Notes: generated by a model not told the origin, from the letters alone. 64,000 nucleotides of DNA from Pseudoduganella aquatica (GCF_009857595.1 NZ_WWCU01000019.1:57143-121142), one strand, 5' to 3'. Positions 30,241 to 39,864 are shown, counted from the first letter of the stretch. Numbers and translations are program-made.

Positions 30241-32103
30241 ATGCCCCAATACCGTTCCCGCACCACCACCCACGGCCGCAACATGGCCGGCGCCCGCGCC
30301 CTGTGGCGCGCCACCGGCATGAAAGACGGCGATTTCGACAAGCCCATCATCGCCGTGGTCAATTCCTTTACCCAGTTCGTGCCCGGCCACGTGCACCTGA
30401 AAGACCTGGGCCAGCTGGTCGCGCGCGAGATCGAAGCGTCCGGCGGTGTGGCGAAGGAATTCAACACCATCGCGGTCGATGACGGCATCGCCATGGGCCA
30501 CGGCGGCATGCTGTACTCGCTGCCTTCGCGCGACCTGATCGCCGACTCGGTGGAATACATGGTCAACGCGCACTGCGCCGACGCCATGGTCTGCATCTCC
30601 AACTGCGACAAGATCACCCCCGGCATGCTGATGGCCGCGATGCGCCTGAACATCCCCGTGGTGTTCGTGTCCGGCGGCCCGATGGAAGCGGGCAAGGTGG
30701 TCAAGGTGGTCAACGGCAACCAGAAGATCATCAAGCTGGACCTGGTGGACGCCATGATCAAGGCCGGCGACAGCACCGTTTCCGACGCCGACGTGGCCGA
30801 GATCGAGCGCTCCGCCTGTCCTACCTGCGGTTCCTGCTCCGGCATGTTCACCGCCAACTCCATGAACTGCCTGACCGAAGCGTTGGGCCTGTCCCTGCCG
30901 GGCAACGGCACCATCCTGGCCACGCACTCGGACCGCAAGGAACTGTTCCTGAAAGCCGGCCGCCTGGTGGTGGAACTGGCCAAGCGCTACTACGAGCAGG
31001 ACGACGCGACTGTCCTGCCGCGCTCCATCGCCACCAAGGCTGCGTTCGAGAACGCCATGGCGCTGGACGTGTCCATGGGCGGCTCCACCAACACCGTGCT
31101 GCACCTGCTGGCCGCCGCGCACGAAGCCGAAGTCGAATTCAGCATGGCCGACATCGACCGCATCTCGCGCAAAGTGCCCTGCCTGTGCAAAGTGGCGCCG
31201 ATGACGGACAAGTTCCACATCGAAGACGTGCACCGCGCCGGCGGTATCGTCTCCATCCTGGGCGAACTGGCGCGCGCCGGCCTGCTGGACACCTCGGTCT
31301 ACAGCATCCACGCGCCCACGCTGGGTGACGCCATCGAACGCAACGACATCAAGCGCAGCGACGACCCCGCCGTGCACCAGATGTTCCGCGCGGCGCCGGG
31401 CGGCGTGCCGACCCAGACCGCGTTCTCGCAGTCCGAGCGCTTCGCAGCGCTGGACCTGAACCGCGAAACCGGCTGCATCCGCGACAAGGCGCACGCCTAC
31501 TCGCAGGACGGCGGCCTGGCCGTTTTGTACGGCAACCTGGCGGAGAAGGGCTGCATCGTGAAGACGGCCGGCGTGGATGAAAGCATCCTGAAATTCAGCG
31601 GCAAGGCGCGCGTGTTTGAAAGCCAGGACGCGGCGGTGGAAGCCATCCTGGGCGACACCGTGCACGAAGGAGACGTGGTCATCATCCGCTACGAAGGCCC
31701 GAAAGGCGGTCCGGGCATGCAGGAGATGCTGTACCCGACCTCCTACATCAAGTCCAAGGGCCTGGGCAAAGCCTGCGCGCTGTTCACCGACGGCCGCTTC
31801 TCGGGCGGCTCGTCCGGCCTGGTGATCGGCCACGCTTCGCCGGAAGCGGCCGAAGGCGGCGCCATTGGCCTGGTGGAGGAGGGCGATATGATCGATATCG
31901 ACATCCCGAACCGCACCATCAATTTGCGCATTAGCGACGCCACGCTGGCGGAGCGCCGCGCGGCCATGGAAGCCAAGGGCGCGGACGCCTGGCTGCCGGT
32001 CGACCGTGAACGCTATGTGTCGCAGGCGCTGCAGGCCTACGCGGCGCTGACCACCTCCGCCGACCGCGGCGCGGTGCGCGATTTGTCGCAGCTGAAGCGC
32101 TGA
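30241..32103 (+). CDS. ilvD: dihydroxy-acid dehydratase
   Basis: Fe-S dehydratase of isoleucine, valine and pantothenate synthesis, dehydrating 2,3-dihydroxy-3-methylbutanoate. 620 residues, full length. It begins [23 protein letters not shown], typical of IlvD. Cluster-binding regions [11 protein letters not shown] and [18 protein letters not shown] and the late [10 protein letters not shown] are present. The ATG has GGAG 9 bases upstream; a 54-base open extension was rejected. Divergent from a LysR gene with a shared operator. A REP-like palindrome follows 4 bases after the stop. Confidence 0.98.
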   Translation: MPQYRSRTTTHGRNMAGARALWRATGMKDGDFDKPIIAVVNSFTQFVPGHVHLKDLGQLVAREIEASGGVAKEFNTIAVDDGIAMGHGGMLYSLPSRDLIADSVEYMVNAHCADAMVCISNCDKITPGMLMAAMRLNIPVVFVSGGPMEAGKVVKVVNGNQKIIKLDLVDAMIKAGDSTVSDADVAEIERSACPTCGSCSGMFTANSMNCLTEALGLSLPGNGTILATHSDRKELFLKAGRLVVELAKRYYEQDDATVLPRSIATKAAFENAMALDVSMGGSTNTVLHLLAAAHEAEVEFSMADIDRISRKVPCLCKVAPMTDKFHIEDVHRAGGIVSILGELARAGLLDTSVYSIHAPTLGDAIERNDIKRSDDPAVHQMFRAAPGGVPTQTAFSQSERFAALDLNRETGCIRDKAHAYSQDGGLAVLYGNLAEKGCIVKTAGVDESILKFSGKARVFESQDAAVEAILGDTVHEGDVVIIRYEGPKGGPGMQEMLYPTSYIKSKGLGKACALFTDGRFSGGSSGLVIGHASPEAAEGGAIGLVEEGDMIDIDIPNRTINLRISDATLAERRAAMEAKGADAWLPVDRERYVSQALQAYAALTTSADRGAVRDLSQLKR

Positions 32104-32107
32104 GAAC

Positions 32108-32143
32108 GGCGGGTTACGCGGCGGTGCCGCTAACCCGCCCTAC
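32108..32143 (+). repeat. REP-like palindrome copy 5
   Basis: GGCGGGTTACGCGGC...GCCGCTAACCCGCC followed by CTAC. Same family as the other copies; it sits between convergent ilvD and the small Trp-rich gene. Confidence 0.85.
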
Positions 32144-32192
32144 GCGTAATCCGTTGCGGCGTTGGGCCCAGTAGGGGGATCATGCGATCCTC

Positions 32193-32417
32193 CTATTTTT
32201 TTTTGTTGAAGCTCTGCTTCACGCGGTCCTTGCGGCGCTGTTCGTCCACGTTGTGGGCCTTGCGCTTGTCCAGGCCCAGCATCGGCTCCAGAAACTCGAA
32301 CCAGACGAAGGCGAACACCATCAGGCCGACGATCCACCACCAGGACACTTCGGCAAAGCGCCACACCTCGAAGTAGCGCAGCCCGCATAGAGCCAGTATC
32401 AATAAAATCAGCGGCAT
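32193..32417 (-). CDS. small Trp-rich membrane protein (TIGR04438 type)
   Basis: 74 residues. The first half is hydrophobic and aromatic (LILALCGLRYFEVWRF, EVSWWWIVGLMVFAFVWFEF), giving two short membrane segments; the second half is highly basic (DKRKAHNVDEQRRKDRVKQSFNKKK). This composition is that of the 'small Trp-rich protein' family found in Betaproteobacteria, whose role is unknown. AAGGAG precedes the ATG. It is divergent from the cytochrome gene. Confidence 0.85.
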   Translation of the reverse strand: MPLILLILALCGLRYFEVWRFAEVSWWWIVGLMVFAFVWFEFLEPMLGLDKRKAHNVDEQRRKDRVKQSFNKKK

Positions 32418-32552
32418 AGAAATTCTCCTTTACATCATCTTACAAAAGAAAGACCTATACCGGGGGCGATATTGTGGGCGAGGTCAACCCCGGCTATCAT
32501 GCCAGCGTTGTGGAAAAGCGTTAGAATGAATGTAGTTACTTTGGAGAAAACG

Positions 32553-32864
32553 ATGAAACGATTTCTGATGATAGGTATGGTGGCCGTTTCGGCTTTCGCT
32601 ACGCAATCCGCAATGGCGAACGCAGACCTGGCCAAGGCGAAGAACTGCATGGCTTGCCACGCGGTAGCCAACAAGCTGGTCGGTCCGGCCTACAAGGATG
32701 TGGCAGCGAAATACGCCGGCCAAAAAGACGCTGAAGCCAAGCTGGTGGCCAAGGTCATGAAGGGCGGTTCCGGCGTCTGGGGCGCGATCCCGATGCCAGC
32801 CAACCCACAGGTCAGCGAGGCGGAAGCCAAGACCCTGGTGAAATGGGTCCTGGCCCAGAAATGA
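32553..32864 (+). CDS. periplasmic c-type cytochrome (c8/c-551 class)
   Basis: 103 residues: signal peptide about 1-22 (ending SAMA), then a single-haem class I cytochrome. The haem site is CMACH (Cys32, Cys35, His36) and the axial Met lies in WGAIPMPANP (about residue 80). It would carry electrons in the periplasm, for instance to a terminal oxidase or peroxidase. The ATG at 32553 follows TTGGAG; an ATG 27 bases earlier is less likely. A strong terminator follows directly. Confidence 0.94.
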   Translation: MKRFLMIGMVAVSAFATQSAMANADLAKAKNCMACHAVANKLVGPAYKDVAAKYAGQKDAEAKLVAKVMKGGSGVWGAIPMPANPQVSEAEAKTLVKWVLAQK

Positions 32865-32866
32865 TG

Positions 32867-32893
32867 AAAGGAGCCCTCGGGCTCCTTTTTTTT
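32867..32893. terminator. intrinsic terminator after cytochrome c
   Basis: AAAGGAGCC (32867-32875) pairs with GGCTCCTTT (32880-32888) around CTCG, then a T-run to 32893. The T-run overlaps the stop codon of the convergent LivK-type gene. Confidence 0.9.
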
Positions 32894-34022
32894 AGCGGAC
32901 AACTTCGATGAGCTGGCGCTTGCCGTCCTTGTAGCCGTACAGGGTCAGCGAGCCGTTGTTGATGTCGCCGAACTTGTCGAAGCTGATCGGGCCGGTGATG
33001 CCCTGGTATTTGATCTTGGCCAGCACCGGCAGGTATTTGGCGGGATCGGCGGACTTGGCTTCGGCCATGGCGGCCGTCATGGCCATCACGGCGTCGTAGG
33101 CGTAGGGCGCGTAGATCTGCACTTCCAGGTTGTACTTGGCCTTGTAGCGGGCCGCGAACTCGTCCAGGCCCTTGCGCTGGCTCGGCAGGATGCCGCCCGC
33201 TTCGGCGCAGGTGACCAGGCCGTCCGCGCCGCCCGACAGCTTGGGCAGCGCTTCCGTGCACACGCCGTCGCCACCCATGAAGTGGGCCTTGATGCCGAGC
33301 GCCTTCATCTGGCGCAGCAGCGCGCCGGCAATGGCGTCCATGCCGCCGAAGAACACCAGGTCCGGGTTCTTGGCGCGGATGGAGGTGAGGATGGCGGTGA
33401 AGTCGCTGGCCTTGTCGGTGGTGAATTCCTTGGCGACGATTTGCGCGCCCTTGGAGCCCTTGATGAACTCGGTGGCCACGCCCTGGCCGTAGGCGGTGCG
33501 GTCGTCGATCACGGCGATTTTCTTCGCGCCCAGCTTGCTCACCGCGTATTTGCCCAGCGTGCCGCCCAGCTTGTTGTCATTGGCGACGATGCGGAAGGCG
33601 GTGTTGAAGCCCTGGTGGGTGTAGACCGGGCTGGTGGCCGAGGCGGAGATCTGCGGGATGCCGGCGTCGTAGTAGATCTTGGAGGCGGGTATCGAGGTGC
33701 CGGAGTTCTGGTGGCCGATAATGCCGTTGATCTTTGCGTCCACCAGCTTTTGCGCCGCGGCTGTGCCCTGTTTCGGGTCGCCCGCGTCGTCTTCGGCCAG
33801 CAGCACGAACTTGACGGCTTTGCCGTTGATCTTGAAGCCTTTGGCGTTTAAATCCTCAACCGCCATGCGGGCGCCGTTCTCGTCTTCCTTGCCCAGGTGG
33901 GCCGAAGGGCCGGAAGTGGCGGCAACGTGGCCTATCTTGACGACTTCCTGGGCCGCAGCCAGGTTGGAGATGCTGCCTGTGAATGCCAGCGCGAGCGCAG
34001 CAGCGATGTACTTTATTTGCAT
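32892..34022 (-). CDS. branched-chain amino acid ABC binding protein (LivJ/LivK type), copy A
   Basis: 376-residue periplasmic binding protein: signal peptide about 1-24 (ending NLAAA), then a type I periplasmic-binding fold starting VVKIGHVAATSGPSAHLGKEDENGARMAVEDLNAKG. Two cysteines (GVCTE and VTCAE) likely form the family disulfide. It is closely similar along its whole length to the gene just upstream (34102-35244), so the two are a tandem duplication. Ligand probably leucine, isoleucine or valine, but no livHMGF genes adjoin. A terminator for the upstream gene lies between them, so each may be transcribed separately. Confidence 0.92.
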   Translation of the reverse strand: MQIKYIAAALALAFTGSISNLAAAQEVVKIGHVAATSGPSAHLGKEDENGARMAVEDLNAKGFKINGKAVKFVLLAEDDAGDPKQGTAAAQKLVDAKINGIIGHQNSGTSIPASKIYYDAGIPQISASATSPVYTHQGFNTAFRIVANDNKLGGTLGKYAVSKLGAKKIAVIDDRTAYGQGVATEFIKGSKGAQIVAKEFTTDKASDFTAILTSIRAKNPDLVFFGGMDAIAGALLRQMKALGIKAHFMGGDGVCTEALPKLSGGADGLVTCAEAGGILPSQRKGLDEFAARYKAKYNLEVQIYAPYAYDAVMAMTAAMAEAKSADPAKYLPVLAKIKYQGITGPISFDKFGDINNGSLTLYGYKDGKRQLIEVVR

Positions 34023-34040
34023 GTTGCTATCCTTAAAATG

Positions 34041-34069
34041 AAAAAAGGCCGTCCAGCGCTGGACGGCCT
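34041..34069 (-). terminator. intrinsic terminator between the two LivK-type genes
   Basis: Ten-base arms (34046-34055 and 34060-34069) pair around GCGC; on the minus strand a run of T follows (A-run 34041-34046 as written). It would end transcripts of the upstream binding-protein gene. Confidence 0.88.
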
Positions 34070-34101
34070 AGGGCAATTATCGCCGATTATGTGTAACCAG
34101 G

Positions 34102-35244
34102 TTATTTGATGACTTCGGTTTTGGTTTTGACGCCGTTACGGTAGGTGAACAGGGTCAGCGAGCCGTCCTTGATGTCGCCCTTGGAATCGAAGGCGATCAG
34201 GCCGGTGACGCCCTGGTATTTGATGTTGGCCAGGTAAGGCAGGTATTTGGCCGGGTCGGACGATTTGGCGTCCGTCATGGCCTGGGCGATCACCATCACC
34301 GAGTCGTATACGTAGGGCGCGTACAGCTGCACTTCCTGGTTGTATTTCTTCTTGTAGCGGGCGCGGAAGTCGTCCATATTCTTCTGCAGTTCCGGCGAGA
34401 CGCCGCCCGCTTCGGCGCAGGTGACCACGCTTTCCGGCGCGTTGTCGCCGGACAGGCGCGGCAGCGCGTCGGTGCACAGGCCGTCGCCGCCCATGTACTT
34501 GGCGTTGATGCCCAGCGCCTTCATCTGGCGCAGCAGCGGGCCGCCGACCGAGTCCATGCCGCCGAAGAACACCAGGTCCGGGTTCTTGGCCTTGATGGTG
34601 GTCAGGATGGCGTTGAAGTCGGTGGCCTTGTCGGTGGTGAATTCCTTGGCGACGATCTGCACGCCAGGCTTGGCCTTGGTCGCGCCCTTCACGAACTCGT
34701 CCTTCACGCCCTGGCCGTAGGCCGTGCGGTCGTCGATGACGGCGATTTTCTTCGCGCCCAGCTTGTTGACGGCGTAAGCGCCCAGCGTGCCGCCCAGCTT
34801 TGCGTCGTTGGCGACGATGCGGAAGGTGGTCTTGAAGCCTTGCTGGGTGTATTTGGTCTGGGTGGTGGCGGGCGACACCTGCGGAATGCCGGCGTCCGAG
34901 TAGATCTTGGAGGCGGGGATGGAGGTGCCGGAGTTCAGGTGGCCGACCACGCCATTCACGTGGGAGTCGACCAGCTTCTGCGCCACGGTGGTGCCTTGTT
35001 TCGGATCGCTGGCGTCGTCTTCGGCCTGCAGCACGAATTTGACGGGTTTGCCGTTGATCTGCGGGTTCTTTGCGTTCAAATCCTCGATCGCCATGCGGGC
35101 GCCGTTTTCATTGTCCTTGCCGAGGTGGGACGAAGGGCCGGAGACTGGGCCGACGTGGCCGATCTTGATAATTTCCTGCGCGCTTGCGCTGCCAGCAAAA
35201 GCCATTGCGATGGCAAATGGAATCAACTTGGTGTTGAACTGCAT
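34102..35244 (-). CDS. branched-chain amino acid ABC binding protein (LivJ/LivK type), copy B
   Basis: 380 residues from MQFNTKLIPFAIAMAFAGSASA, whose signal peptide ends before QEIIKIGHVGPVSGPSSHLGK. The same two-lobe fold and two conserved cysteines (GLCTD and VTCAE) as copy A. The start at 35244 has GGAG at a 7-base spacing; an ATG 6 bases upstream is too close to that site, and longer forms lack one. Upstream gene of a tandem pair; its paralogue ends the group. The duplicate may widen ligand range or raise dosage. Confidence 0.92.
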   Translation of the reverse strand: MQFNTKLIPFAIAMAFAGSASAQEIIKIGHVGPVSGPSSHLGKDNENGARMAIEDLNAKNPQINGKPVKFVLQAEDDASDPKQGTTVAQKLVDSHVNGVVGHLNSGTSIPASKIYSDAGIPQVSPATTQTKYTQQGFKTTFRIVANDAKLGGTLGAYAVNKLGAKKIAVIDDRTAYGQGVKDEFVKGATKAKPGVQIVAKEFTTDKATDFNAILTTIKAKNPDLVFFGGMDSVGGPLLRQMKALGINAKYMGGDGLCTDALPRLSGDNAPESVVTCAEAGGVSPELQKNMDDFRARYKKKYNQEVQLYAPYVYDSVMVIAQAMTDAKSSDPAKYLPYLANIKYQGVTGLIAFDSKGDIKDGSLTLFTYRNGVKTKTEVIK

Positions 35245-35380
35245 GAACATTCTCCGATGGATTAGTAACGGCGGCGTCTCATGAACGCCACTTCTGGTTC
35301 CGCTGCACGAGAAGGTACAACAAAATATCCGTCGCGCAAAGCGCGAAGCGGAGGTTTTGTGCAATTTGACTAAATTGATA

Positions 35381-35734
35381 CTATTTTTTCTGCGCTTGCA
35401 GATGGGTCAGCTCTTGCGCCACGGCGCGGCTGACGATCTTGGACAGGGTGTCGTGCAGGCCGCTGCGGATCTCCGCCGTCAGCCCGCGCAAGGCGTGGCT
35501 CAGCACTTCTTCCATGCTGTCTTTGATGCGCTGCTCCAGCACGAAATCGACGCGCGATTGCAGCTGTCCCAGGATGCGTTCGCAGAGCTGGCGCTCCAGC
35601 GTTTCCCATTCGTTCGGCTGCGGCTGCGGAACGGGAGCCTGCTGCACCGCAGCAGGCTCGAGAACAACGGGCTCATCGTCCAGCACTTCGGTCAGGACGG
35701 GGATGGACGCATCAAACGGATGGGCTGGGCTCAT
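35381..35734 (-). CDS. small protein of unknown function downstream of holC
   Basis: 117 residues. A Pro/Gln-rich acidic N-terminal third (LTEVLDDEPVVLEPAAVQQAPVPQPQPN) leads to a helical coiled-coil-like part (LERQLCERILGQLQSRVDFVLEQRIKDSMEEVLSHALRGL). The ATG overlaps the holC stop codon (ATGA), so it is translated with HolC. I do not recognise a named family; its shape fits an adaptor or oligomer. Confidence 0.8.
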   Translation of the reverse strand: MSPAHPFDASIPVLTEVLDDEPVVLEPAAVQQAPVPQPQPNEWETLERQLCERILGQLQSRVDFVLEQRIKDSMEEVLSHALRGLTAEIRSGLHDTLSKIVSRAVAQELTHLQAQKK

Positions 35735-36156
35735 GATTTGTTGGCGACGAAGTGGGTGGGTTGGTATTCCTGCTGTTTATACGACACATAGCGCTTGCGT
35801 CCGGCCGCTGCGTCGTTTTCTTCCGACGACACCACTTCGATCACGCGCTGGAAGCGGGGGAAGATGGCGGGCGTGCGGCTCGACAGATTCACCAGCAGGT
35901 CGGTATGCGGCAGCTCGGCCTCGTCGCTGCAGGCCAGCACGATGGGCGTTTCGGCCGCCAGCGCGTCGCCGCAGAGCACATGCGGCAGGTAGTCGACGCC
36001 GGAAAACGTCCATAAAGCCTCGTCAAGATCGGCCAACTGCTCCATATCCTCGGCCATCAGCACGATGCGGTTGCGCGCCGCATAGGCCTTGCGCACCAGG
36101 CGGCAGGCGTAGGCTATCTTGTCGGGAACGTTGGTATGGAAATCGATACGGGTCAT
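35731..36156 (-). CDS. holC: DNA polymerase III chi subunit
   Basis: 141-residue clamp-loader accessory that, with psi, links the replisome to SSB. The N-terminus MTRIDFHTNVPDKIAYACRLVRKAY and the ALWTFSGVDYLPH and PIVLACSDEAELPHTDLLVNLS segments match HolC. The frame is open upstream but the codon pattern changes there, and the start at 36156 fits the family length. The next gene overlaps by 4 bases; a DUF4124 gene lies 52 bases upstream. Confidence 0.93.
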   Translation of the reverse strand: MTRIDFHTNVPDKIAYACRLVRKAYAARNRIVLMAEDMEQLADLDEALWTFSGVDYLPHVLCGDALAAETPIVLACSDEAELPHTDLLVNLSSRTPAIFPRFQRVIEVVSSEENDAAAGRKRYVSYKQQEYQPTHFVANKS

Positions 36157-36208
36157 GGCTGGACTGGCAAAGCGAGTGTCGGTCCAGCATTTTAACCGTA
36201 GCCGGACT

Positions 36209-36838
36209 TTAGAATTGGAAATCCGGCGGAGCGTTGACTGGGCGCAAACGGCGTTCACGATCCGCTTGCTCCGCAGCCGCTTTTGCGGCAGCTTTCGACT
36301 CCGCCAGCGCGCGCTCCTGGGCGCTGGGACCGGGCGGCGGCGCAGCCGGGGCGGGCGCAGGATTGCTGTAGCCGGCGGGCAGCATGGGCTGGGTGGGATA
36401 GCCGGCGTCGGACAGCAGCGTGTCCCAGGTGCTTTGCTCAAAGCCGACCTGCTTGCCGCGTCCTATCAGCAGCAGCGGCAGCTGGCCCGCGCTGCCGGCG
36501 CGCTTGAGCACGGCGTGGTCTTCCACGCTGTTGACGGTTTTTTCGGTGTAGGGAATGCCGCGCGCCTGCAGCAGGGCGCGGCCCTGGTCGCAGCCGGCGC
36601 AGCTGGCGGTGGTGTACAGCGTGACCGGGCGGCTTTGCACGGCGGCTGCCAGTTCGGCCGGCAGCGCGGGCTGGCTGCCGGTGCTGAAGGATTTCAGCTC
36701 CACCGCCTTGCCAGGCGCGGATGCCGGCGGGGGCGTGTCGCTGTAATGCGTCACGCCCTTGGCGTCCTTCCATTTATACATCTGCGCGCTGGCCGTGCCT
36801 GCGCACATAAGTAAAACCATTGCCAGCCGCAGTTGCAT
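36209..36838 (-). CDS. exported DUF4124-glutaredoxin fusion protein
   Basis: 209 residues. The signal peptide ends at ASAQ. A DUF4124 domain follows (MYKWKDAKGVTHYSDTPPP), then a glutaredoxin/thioredoxin fold (PVTLYTTASCAGCDQGRALLQARGIPYTEKTVN, cis-Pro in GQLPLLLIGR) with the redox motif CAGC. The C-terminal tail is Pro/Ala-rich then a charged helix (AEQADRERRLRPV). It would act on periplasmic thiols. The Met at 36838 has AGGAGG at a better spacing than the Met 3 bases earlier. It follows oligopeptidase A by 9 bases. Confidence 0.88.
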   Translation of the reverse strand: MQLRLAMVLLMCAGTASAQMYKWKDAKGVTHYSDTPPPASAPGKAVELKSFSTGSQPALPAELAAAVQSRPVTLYTTASCAGCDQGRALLQARGIPYTEKTVNSVEDHAVLKRAGSAGQLPLLLIGRGKQVGFEQSTWDTLLSDAGYPTQPMLPAGYSNPAPAPAAPPPGPSAQERALAESKAAAKAAAEQADRERRLRPVNAPPDFQF

Positions 36839-36847
36839 CATTCCTCC

Positions 36848-38932
36848 TTATGCCGCCATGCCGCTGTGGCGCAGCAGGGCGTCTATGCTGGGTTCGCGGC
36901 CGCGGAAGGCCGTGAACGATTCCAGCGCAGGGCGCGAGCCGCCCACCGACAGGATTTCGCGCAGGTAGCGCTTGCCGGTTTCCGATACCGCGTCTTCGCC
37001 CAGCGCCTGGGCTTCCTCGAAGGCTGCGTAGGCGTCGGCGGACAGCACTTCGGCCCATTTGTAGCTATAGTAGCCTGCCGCGTAGCCGCCCGCAAAGATG
37101 TGGCCGAAGGAGTTCTGGAAGCGGTTGAACGCCGGCGGGATCACGATGGAGAACTTGGCGCGCACTTCGTCGATCACCTGCTGCACGGTCTTGGCGCCGT
37201 CCGGCTGGAAGTCGTAGTGCAGATGCATGTCCAGCAGCGAGAACTCGACCTGGCGCAGCGTCTGCATGCCGGACTGGAAGTTCTTGGCGGCCAGCATCTT
37301 GTCGTACAGCGCGCGCGGCAGGGCGGCGCCGGTGGCCGCGTGCGCGGTCATGTGGCTCAGCACTTCCCATTCCCAGCAGAAGTTTTCCATGAACTGCGAC
37401 GGCAGTTCCACAGCATCCCATTCCACGCCGGAGATGCCGGACACGCCCAGCTCGTTTACCTGGGTCAGCATGTGGTGCAGGCCGTGGCCGAATTCGTGGA
37501 ACAGGGTGATGACTTCGTCGTGCGTGAACAGCGATGGCTGCACTTTGCCGTCGATAACGGCCGGTTCGGTGAAGTTACAGGTGAGATAGGCGACCGGCGT
37601 TTGCAGCTGGCCGTTCGCGCCCAGGCGGCGGCCGCGCGCGTCGTCCATCCAGGCGCCGCCGCTCTTGCCGGCGCGCGCGTACAGGTCCAGGTAGAACTGG
37701 CCCAGCAGCTTGCCGTCGCGCTCGATGCGGAAGAAGCGCACGTCCTTGTGCCAGGCGGGCGCCTCGTCCGGGGCGATGGTGACGGAGAACAGCGAGGAAA
37801 TCAGGCGGAACAGGCCGTCCACCACCTTGTGCTCGGGGAAGTACTGCTTCACTTCCTGCGCCGAGAAGGCGTAGCGGGCTTCCTGCAGCTTTTCGGACGC
37901 GTAGGGGATGTCCCAGGCTTGCAGCTGGTCTATGCCCAGCTCGTCCTTGGCGAAGGTGCTCAGCTCGGCGTAGTCCTGCTCGGCGTAGGGCCGCGCGCGG
38001 CGCGCCAGGTCTTCCAGGAAGGCGATCACCTGCTCGGGATCCTTGGCCATCTTGGGCACCAGCGAGACTTCGGCGAAATTCTTGTAGCCCAGCAGCTTGG
38101 CTTCCTCGTCGCGCAGCTTCAGCAGCGTGACGATGTTGCCGGTGTTGTCCCAGTCCTCGCGCTTGCTGAACACCTCGCCCAGATCGGACGCCTTGGTGGC
38201 GTTGGCGCGGTACACGGTTTCGCGCAGCGCGCGCTTGTCCGCGAATTGCAGGATGGGGTAGTAGGACGGGAAGTGCAGCGAGAACATCCAGCCCGGCTTG
38301 CCTTCCTTCTCGGCCAGCGCCTTGGCGGCCTGCCTGGCGTCGTCCGGCAGGCCGGCCAGGTCGGCCTCGTCCTCGACCGTCAATTTATAGTCGTTGGTGG
38401 CGTCCAGCACGTTTTCCGAGAAGCGCGTCGAGACCGCCGCGTGTTCTTCCTGGATGGCGGCGAAGCGCTCTTTCTGTTCGGCCGGCAGTTCCGCGCCGCC
38501 CATGCGGAAGTCGCGGATGGCGTTGTCGATGATGCGTTTGCGCGCCGGTTCCAGCGCGTCGAAGCCGGCGCTGGCGCGCAGCGCCTTGTACTTGGCGAAC
38601 AGCGCCTCGTTTTGCGCCACGGCGGTGCCGAACTCGGTCATCTTCGGCTGGTTCTCGTTGTAGGCCGCGCGCAGCTCGGGCGTGTCGACCACATTGTTCA
38701 GATGGCTGACCACGCCCCAGGCGCGGCCCAGCAGCTCCGAGGCGTCTTCCAGCGGCGCCACGAAGTTGTCCCACGTCACTTCGTCGGTGGGGGCTTCCAG
38801 CGCGGCGACCACGGCGTAGCTCTTTTCCAGCAGGTGGTCGATGGCCGGCGTCACGTGTTCGGCCGTGATGGCGTCGAAACGGGGCAGGCCGGAGAAGTCC
38901 AGCAGGGGATTGTTGCTTGCGTCAGTAGTCAT
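36848..38932 (-). CDS. prlC: oligopeptidase A (M3 metallopeptidase)
   Basis: Zinc oligopeptidase of the cytoplasm that degrades short peptides and cleaved signal peptides. 694 residues, family length. The zinc motif HEFGHGLHHM starts at His479 (His479, Glu480, His483), with the third ligand Glu in the helix about 25 residues on (SQFMENFCWE region). The N-terminus NNPLLDFSGLPRFDAITAEHVTPAID is typical of PrlC/OpdA. It follows folD by 29 bases and precedes the DUF4124-glutaredoxin gene. Confidence 0.96.
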   Translation of the reverse strand: MTTDASNNPLLDFSGLPRFDAITAEHVTPAIDHLLEKSYAVVAALEAPTDEVTWDNFVAPLEDASELLGRAWGVVSHLNNVVDTPELRAAYNENQPKMTEFGTAVAQNEALFAKYKALRASAGFDALEPARKRIIDNAIRDFRMGGAELPAEQKERFAAIQEEHAAVSTRFSENVLDATNDYKLTVEDEADLAGLPDDARQAAKALAEKEGKPGWMFSLHFPSYYPILQFADKRALRETVYRANATKASDLGEVFSKREDWDNTGNIVTLLKLRDEEAKLLGYKNFAEVSLVPKMAKDPEQVIAFLEDLARRARPYAEQDYAELSTFAKDELGIDQLQAWDIPYASEKLQEARYAFSAQEVKQYFPEHKVVDGLFRLISSLFSVTIAPDEAPAWHKDVRFFRIERDGKLLGQFYLDLYARAGKSGGAWMDDARGRRLGANGQLQTPVAYLTCNFTEPAVIDGKVQPSLFTHDEVITLFHEFGHGLHHMLTQVNELGVSGISGVEWDAVELPSQFMENFCWEWEVLSHMTAHAATGAALPRALYDKMLAAKNFQSGMQTLRQVEFSLLDMHLHYDFQPDGAKTVQQVIDEVRAKFSIVIPPAFNRFQNSFGHIFAGGYAAGYYSYKWAEVLSADAYAAFEEAQALGEDAVSETGKRYLREILSVGGSRPALESFTAFRGREPSIDALLRHSGMAA

Positions 38933-38961
38933 AGTCTGTCCAATGTGGCCGTGAAGGTTGA

Positions 38962-39807
38962 TTATTTACGCTCGGCCGATTCGATGGTGTTCATCAGCAG
39001 CATGGTGATGGTCATCGGACCCACGCCGCCTGGTACGGGCGTGATGTGCGATGCCACTTCCTTGATGCCGGCAAAATCCACGTCGCCGCACAGCTTGCCC
39101 GCGTCGTCGCGGTTCATGCCCACGTCGATCACGATGGCGCCCGGTTTCACCATATCAGCGGTGAGCGTATTGCGGCGGCCCACTGCGGCCACCACCACGT
39201 CGGCCTGGCGGGTGTACAGGCCCAGGTCCGGGGTGGCGCTATGGCAGATGGTGACGGTAGCGTTGGCTTGCAAGAGCAGCAGGGCCATAGGTTTGCCGAC
39301 CGTGTTGCTGCGGCCGATGACGACGGCGTGCTTGCCGCGCAGGTCCACGCCGGTGGATTCGATCAGCTTCATGCAGCCGTATGGGGTGCAGGGGCGGAAG
39401 CCTTCCAGGCCGGTCATCAGCTCGCCGGCGCTCAGCACCGAGTAGCCGTCCACGTCTTTCGAGGTGGAGATGGCTTCAATGACCTTGTGCGGGTTGATGT
39501 GCTTGGGCAGCGGCATTTGCACCAGGATGCCGTGGATGGCCGGGTCGTTGTTGAGCGCATCGATGCGCGCCAGCAGGGCCGCTTCGCTCAGGTCCGCCTC
39601 GTACTTCTCCAGCACCGAGTGGAAACCGACGTCGCCGCAGGCTTTCACTTTGTTGCGGACGTAGACCTGCGAAGCCGGGTCTTCGCCGACCAGGATCACG
39701 GCCAGGCCGGGCTGTTTGCCCTGGGCGGTGAGTTTGGCGGCGCGTTCGGCAATTTCAGCGCGCAGTTTTTGGGAGAGGGCGATACCGTCGATCAGTTGAG
39801 CAGACAT
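38962..39807 (-). CDS. folD: methylenetetrahydrofolate dehydrogenase / cyclohydrolase
   Basis: 281-residue bifunctional enzyme that interconverts methylene-, methenyl- and formyl-tetrahydrofolate. The start [23 protein letters not shown] is at 39807; an open extension of 16 residues was rejected. Motifs: [15 protein letters not shown] with the catalytic Lys, the second-domain [15 protein letters not shown] nucleotide site, and the C-terminal [11 protein letters not shown]. First gene of the leftward folD-prlC-DUF4124-holC series; divergent from aceE. Confidence 0.97.
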   Translation of the reverse strand: MSAQLIDGIALSQKLRAEIAERAAKLTAQGKQPGLAVILVGEDPASQVYVRNKVKACGDVGFHSVLEKYEADLSEAALLARIDALNNDPAIHGILVQMPLPKHINPHKVIEAISTSKDVDGYSVLSAGELMTGLEGFRPCTPYGCMKLIESTGVDLRGKHAVVIGRSNTVGKPMALLLLQANATVTICHSATPDLGLYTRQADVVVAAVGRRNTLTADMVKPGAIVIDVGMNRDDAGKLCGDVDFAGIKEVASHITPVPGGVGPMTITMLLMNTIESAERK

Positions 39808-39864
39808 GATTTTTGGAGAGGTGGGAGGGAAAAGCAGAATTATACAGGCAAGCAAAAACGGGAT

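Noticed and set aside
34041..34069. Palindrome considered as another member of the repeat families
   Set aside because: It shares neither core and has a minus-strand T-run, so it is an ordinary terminator.
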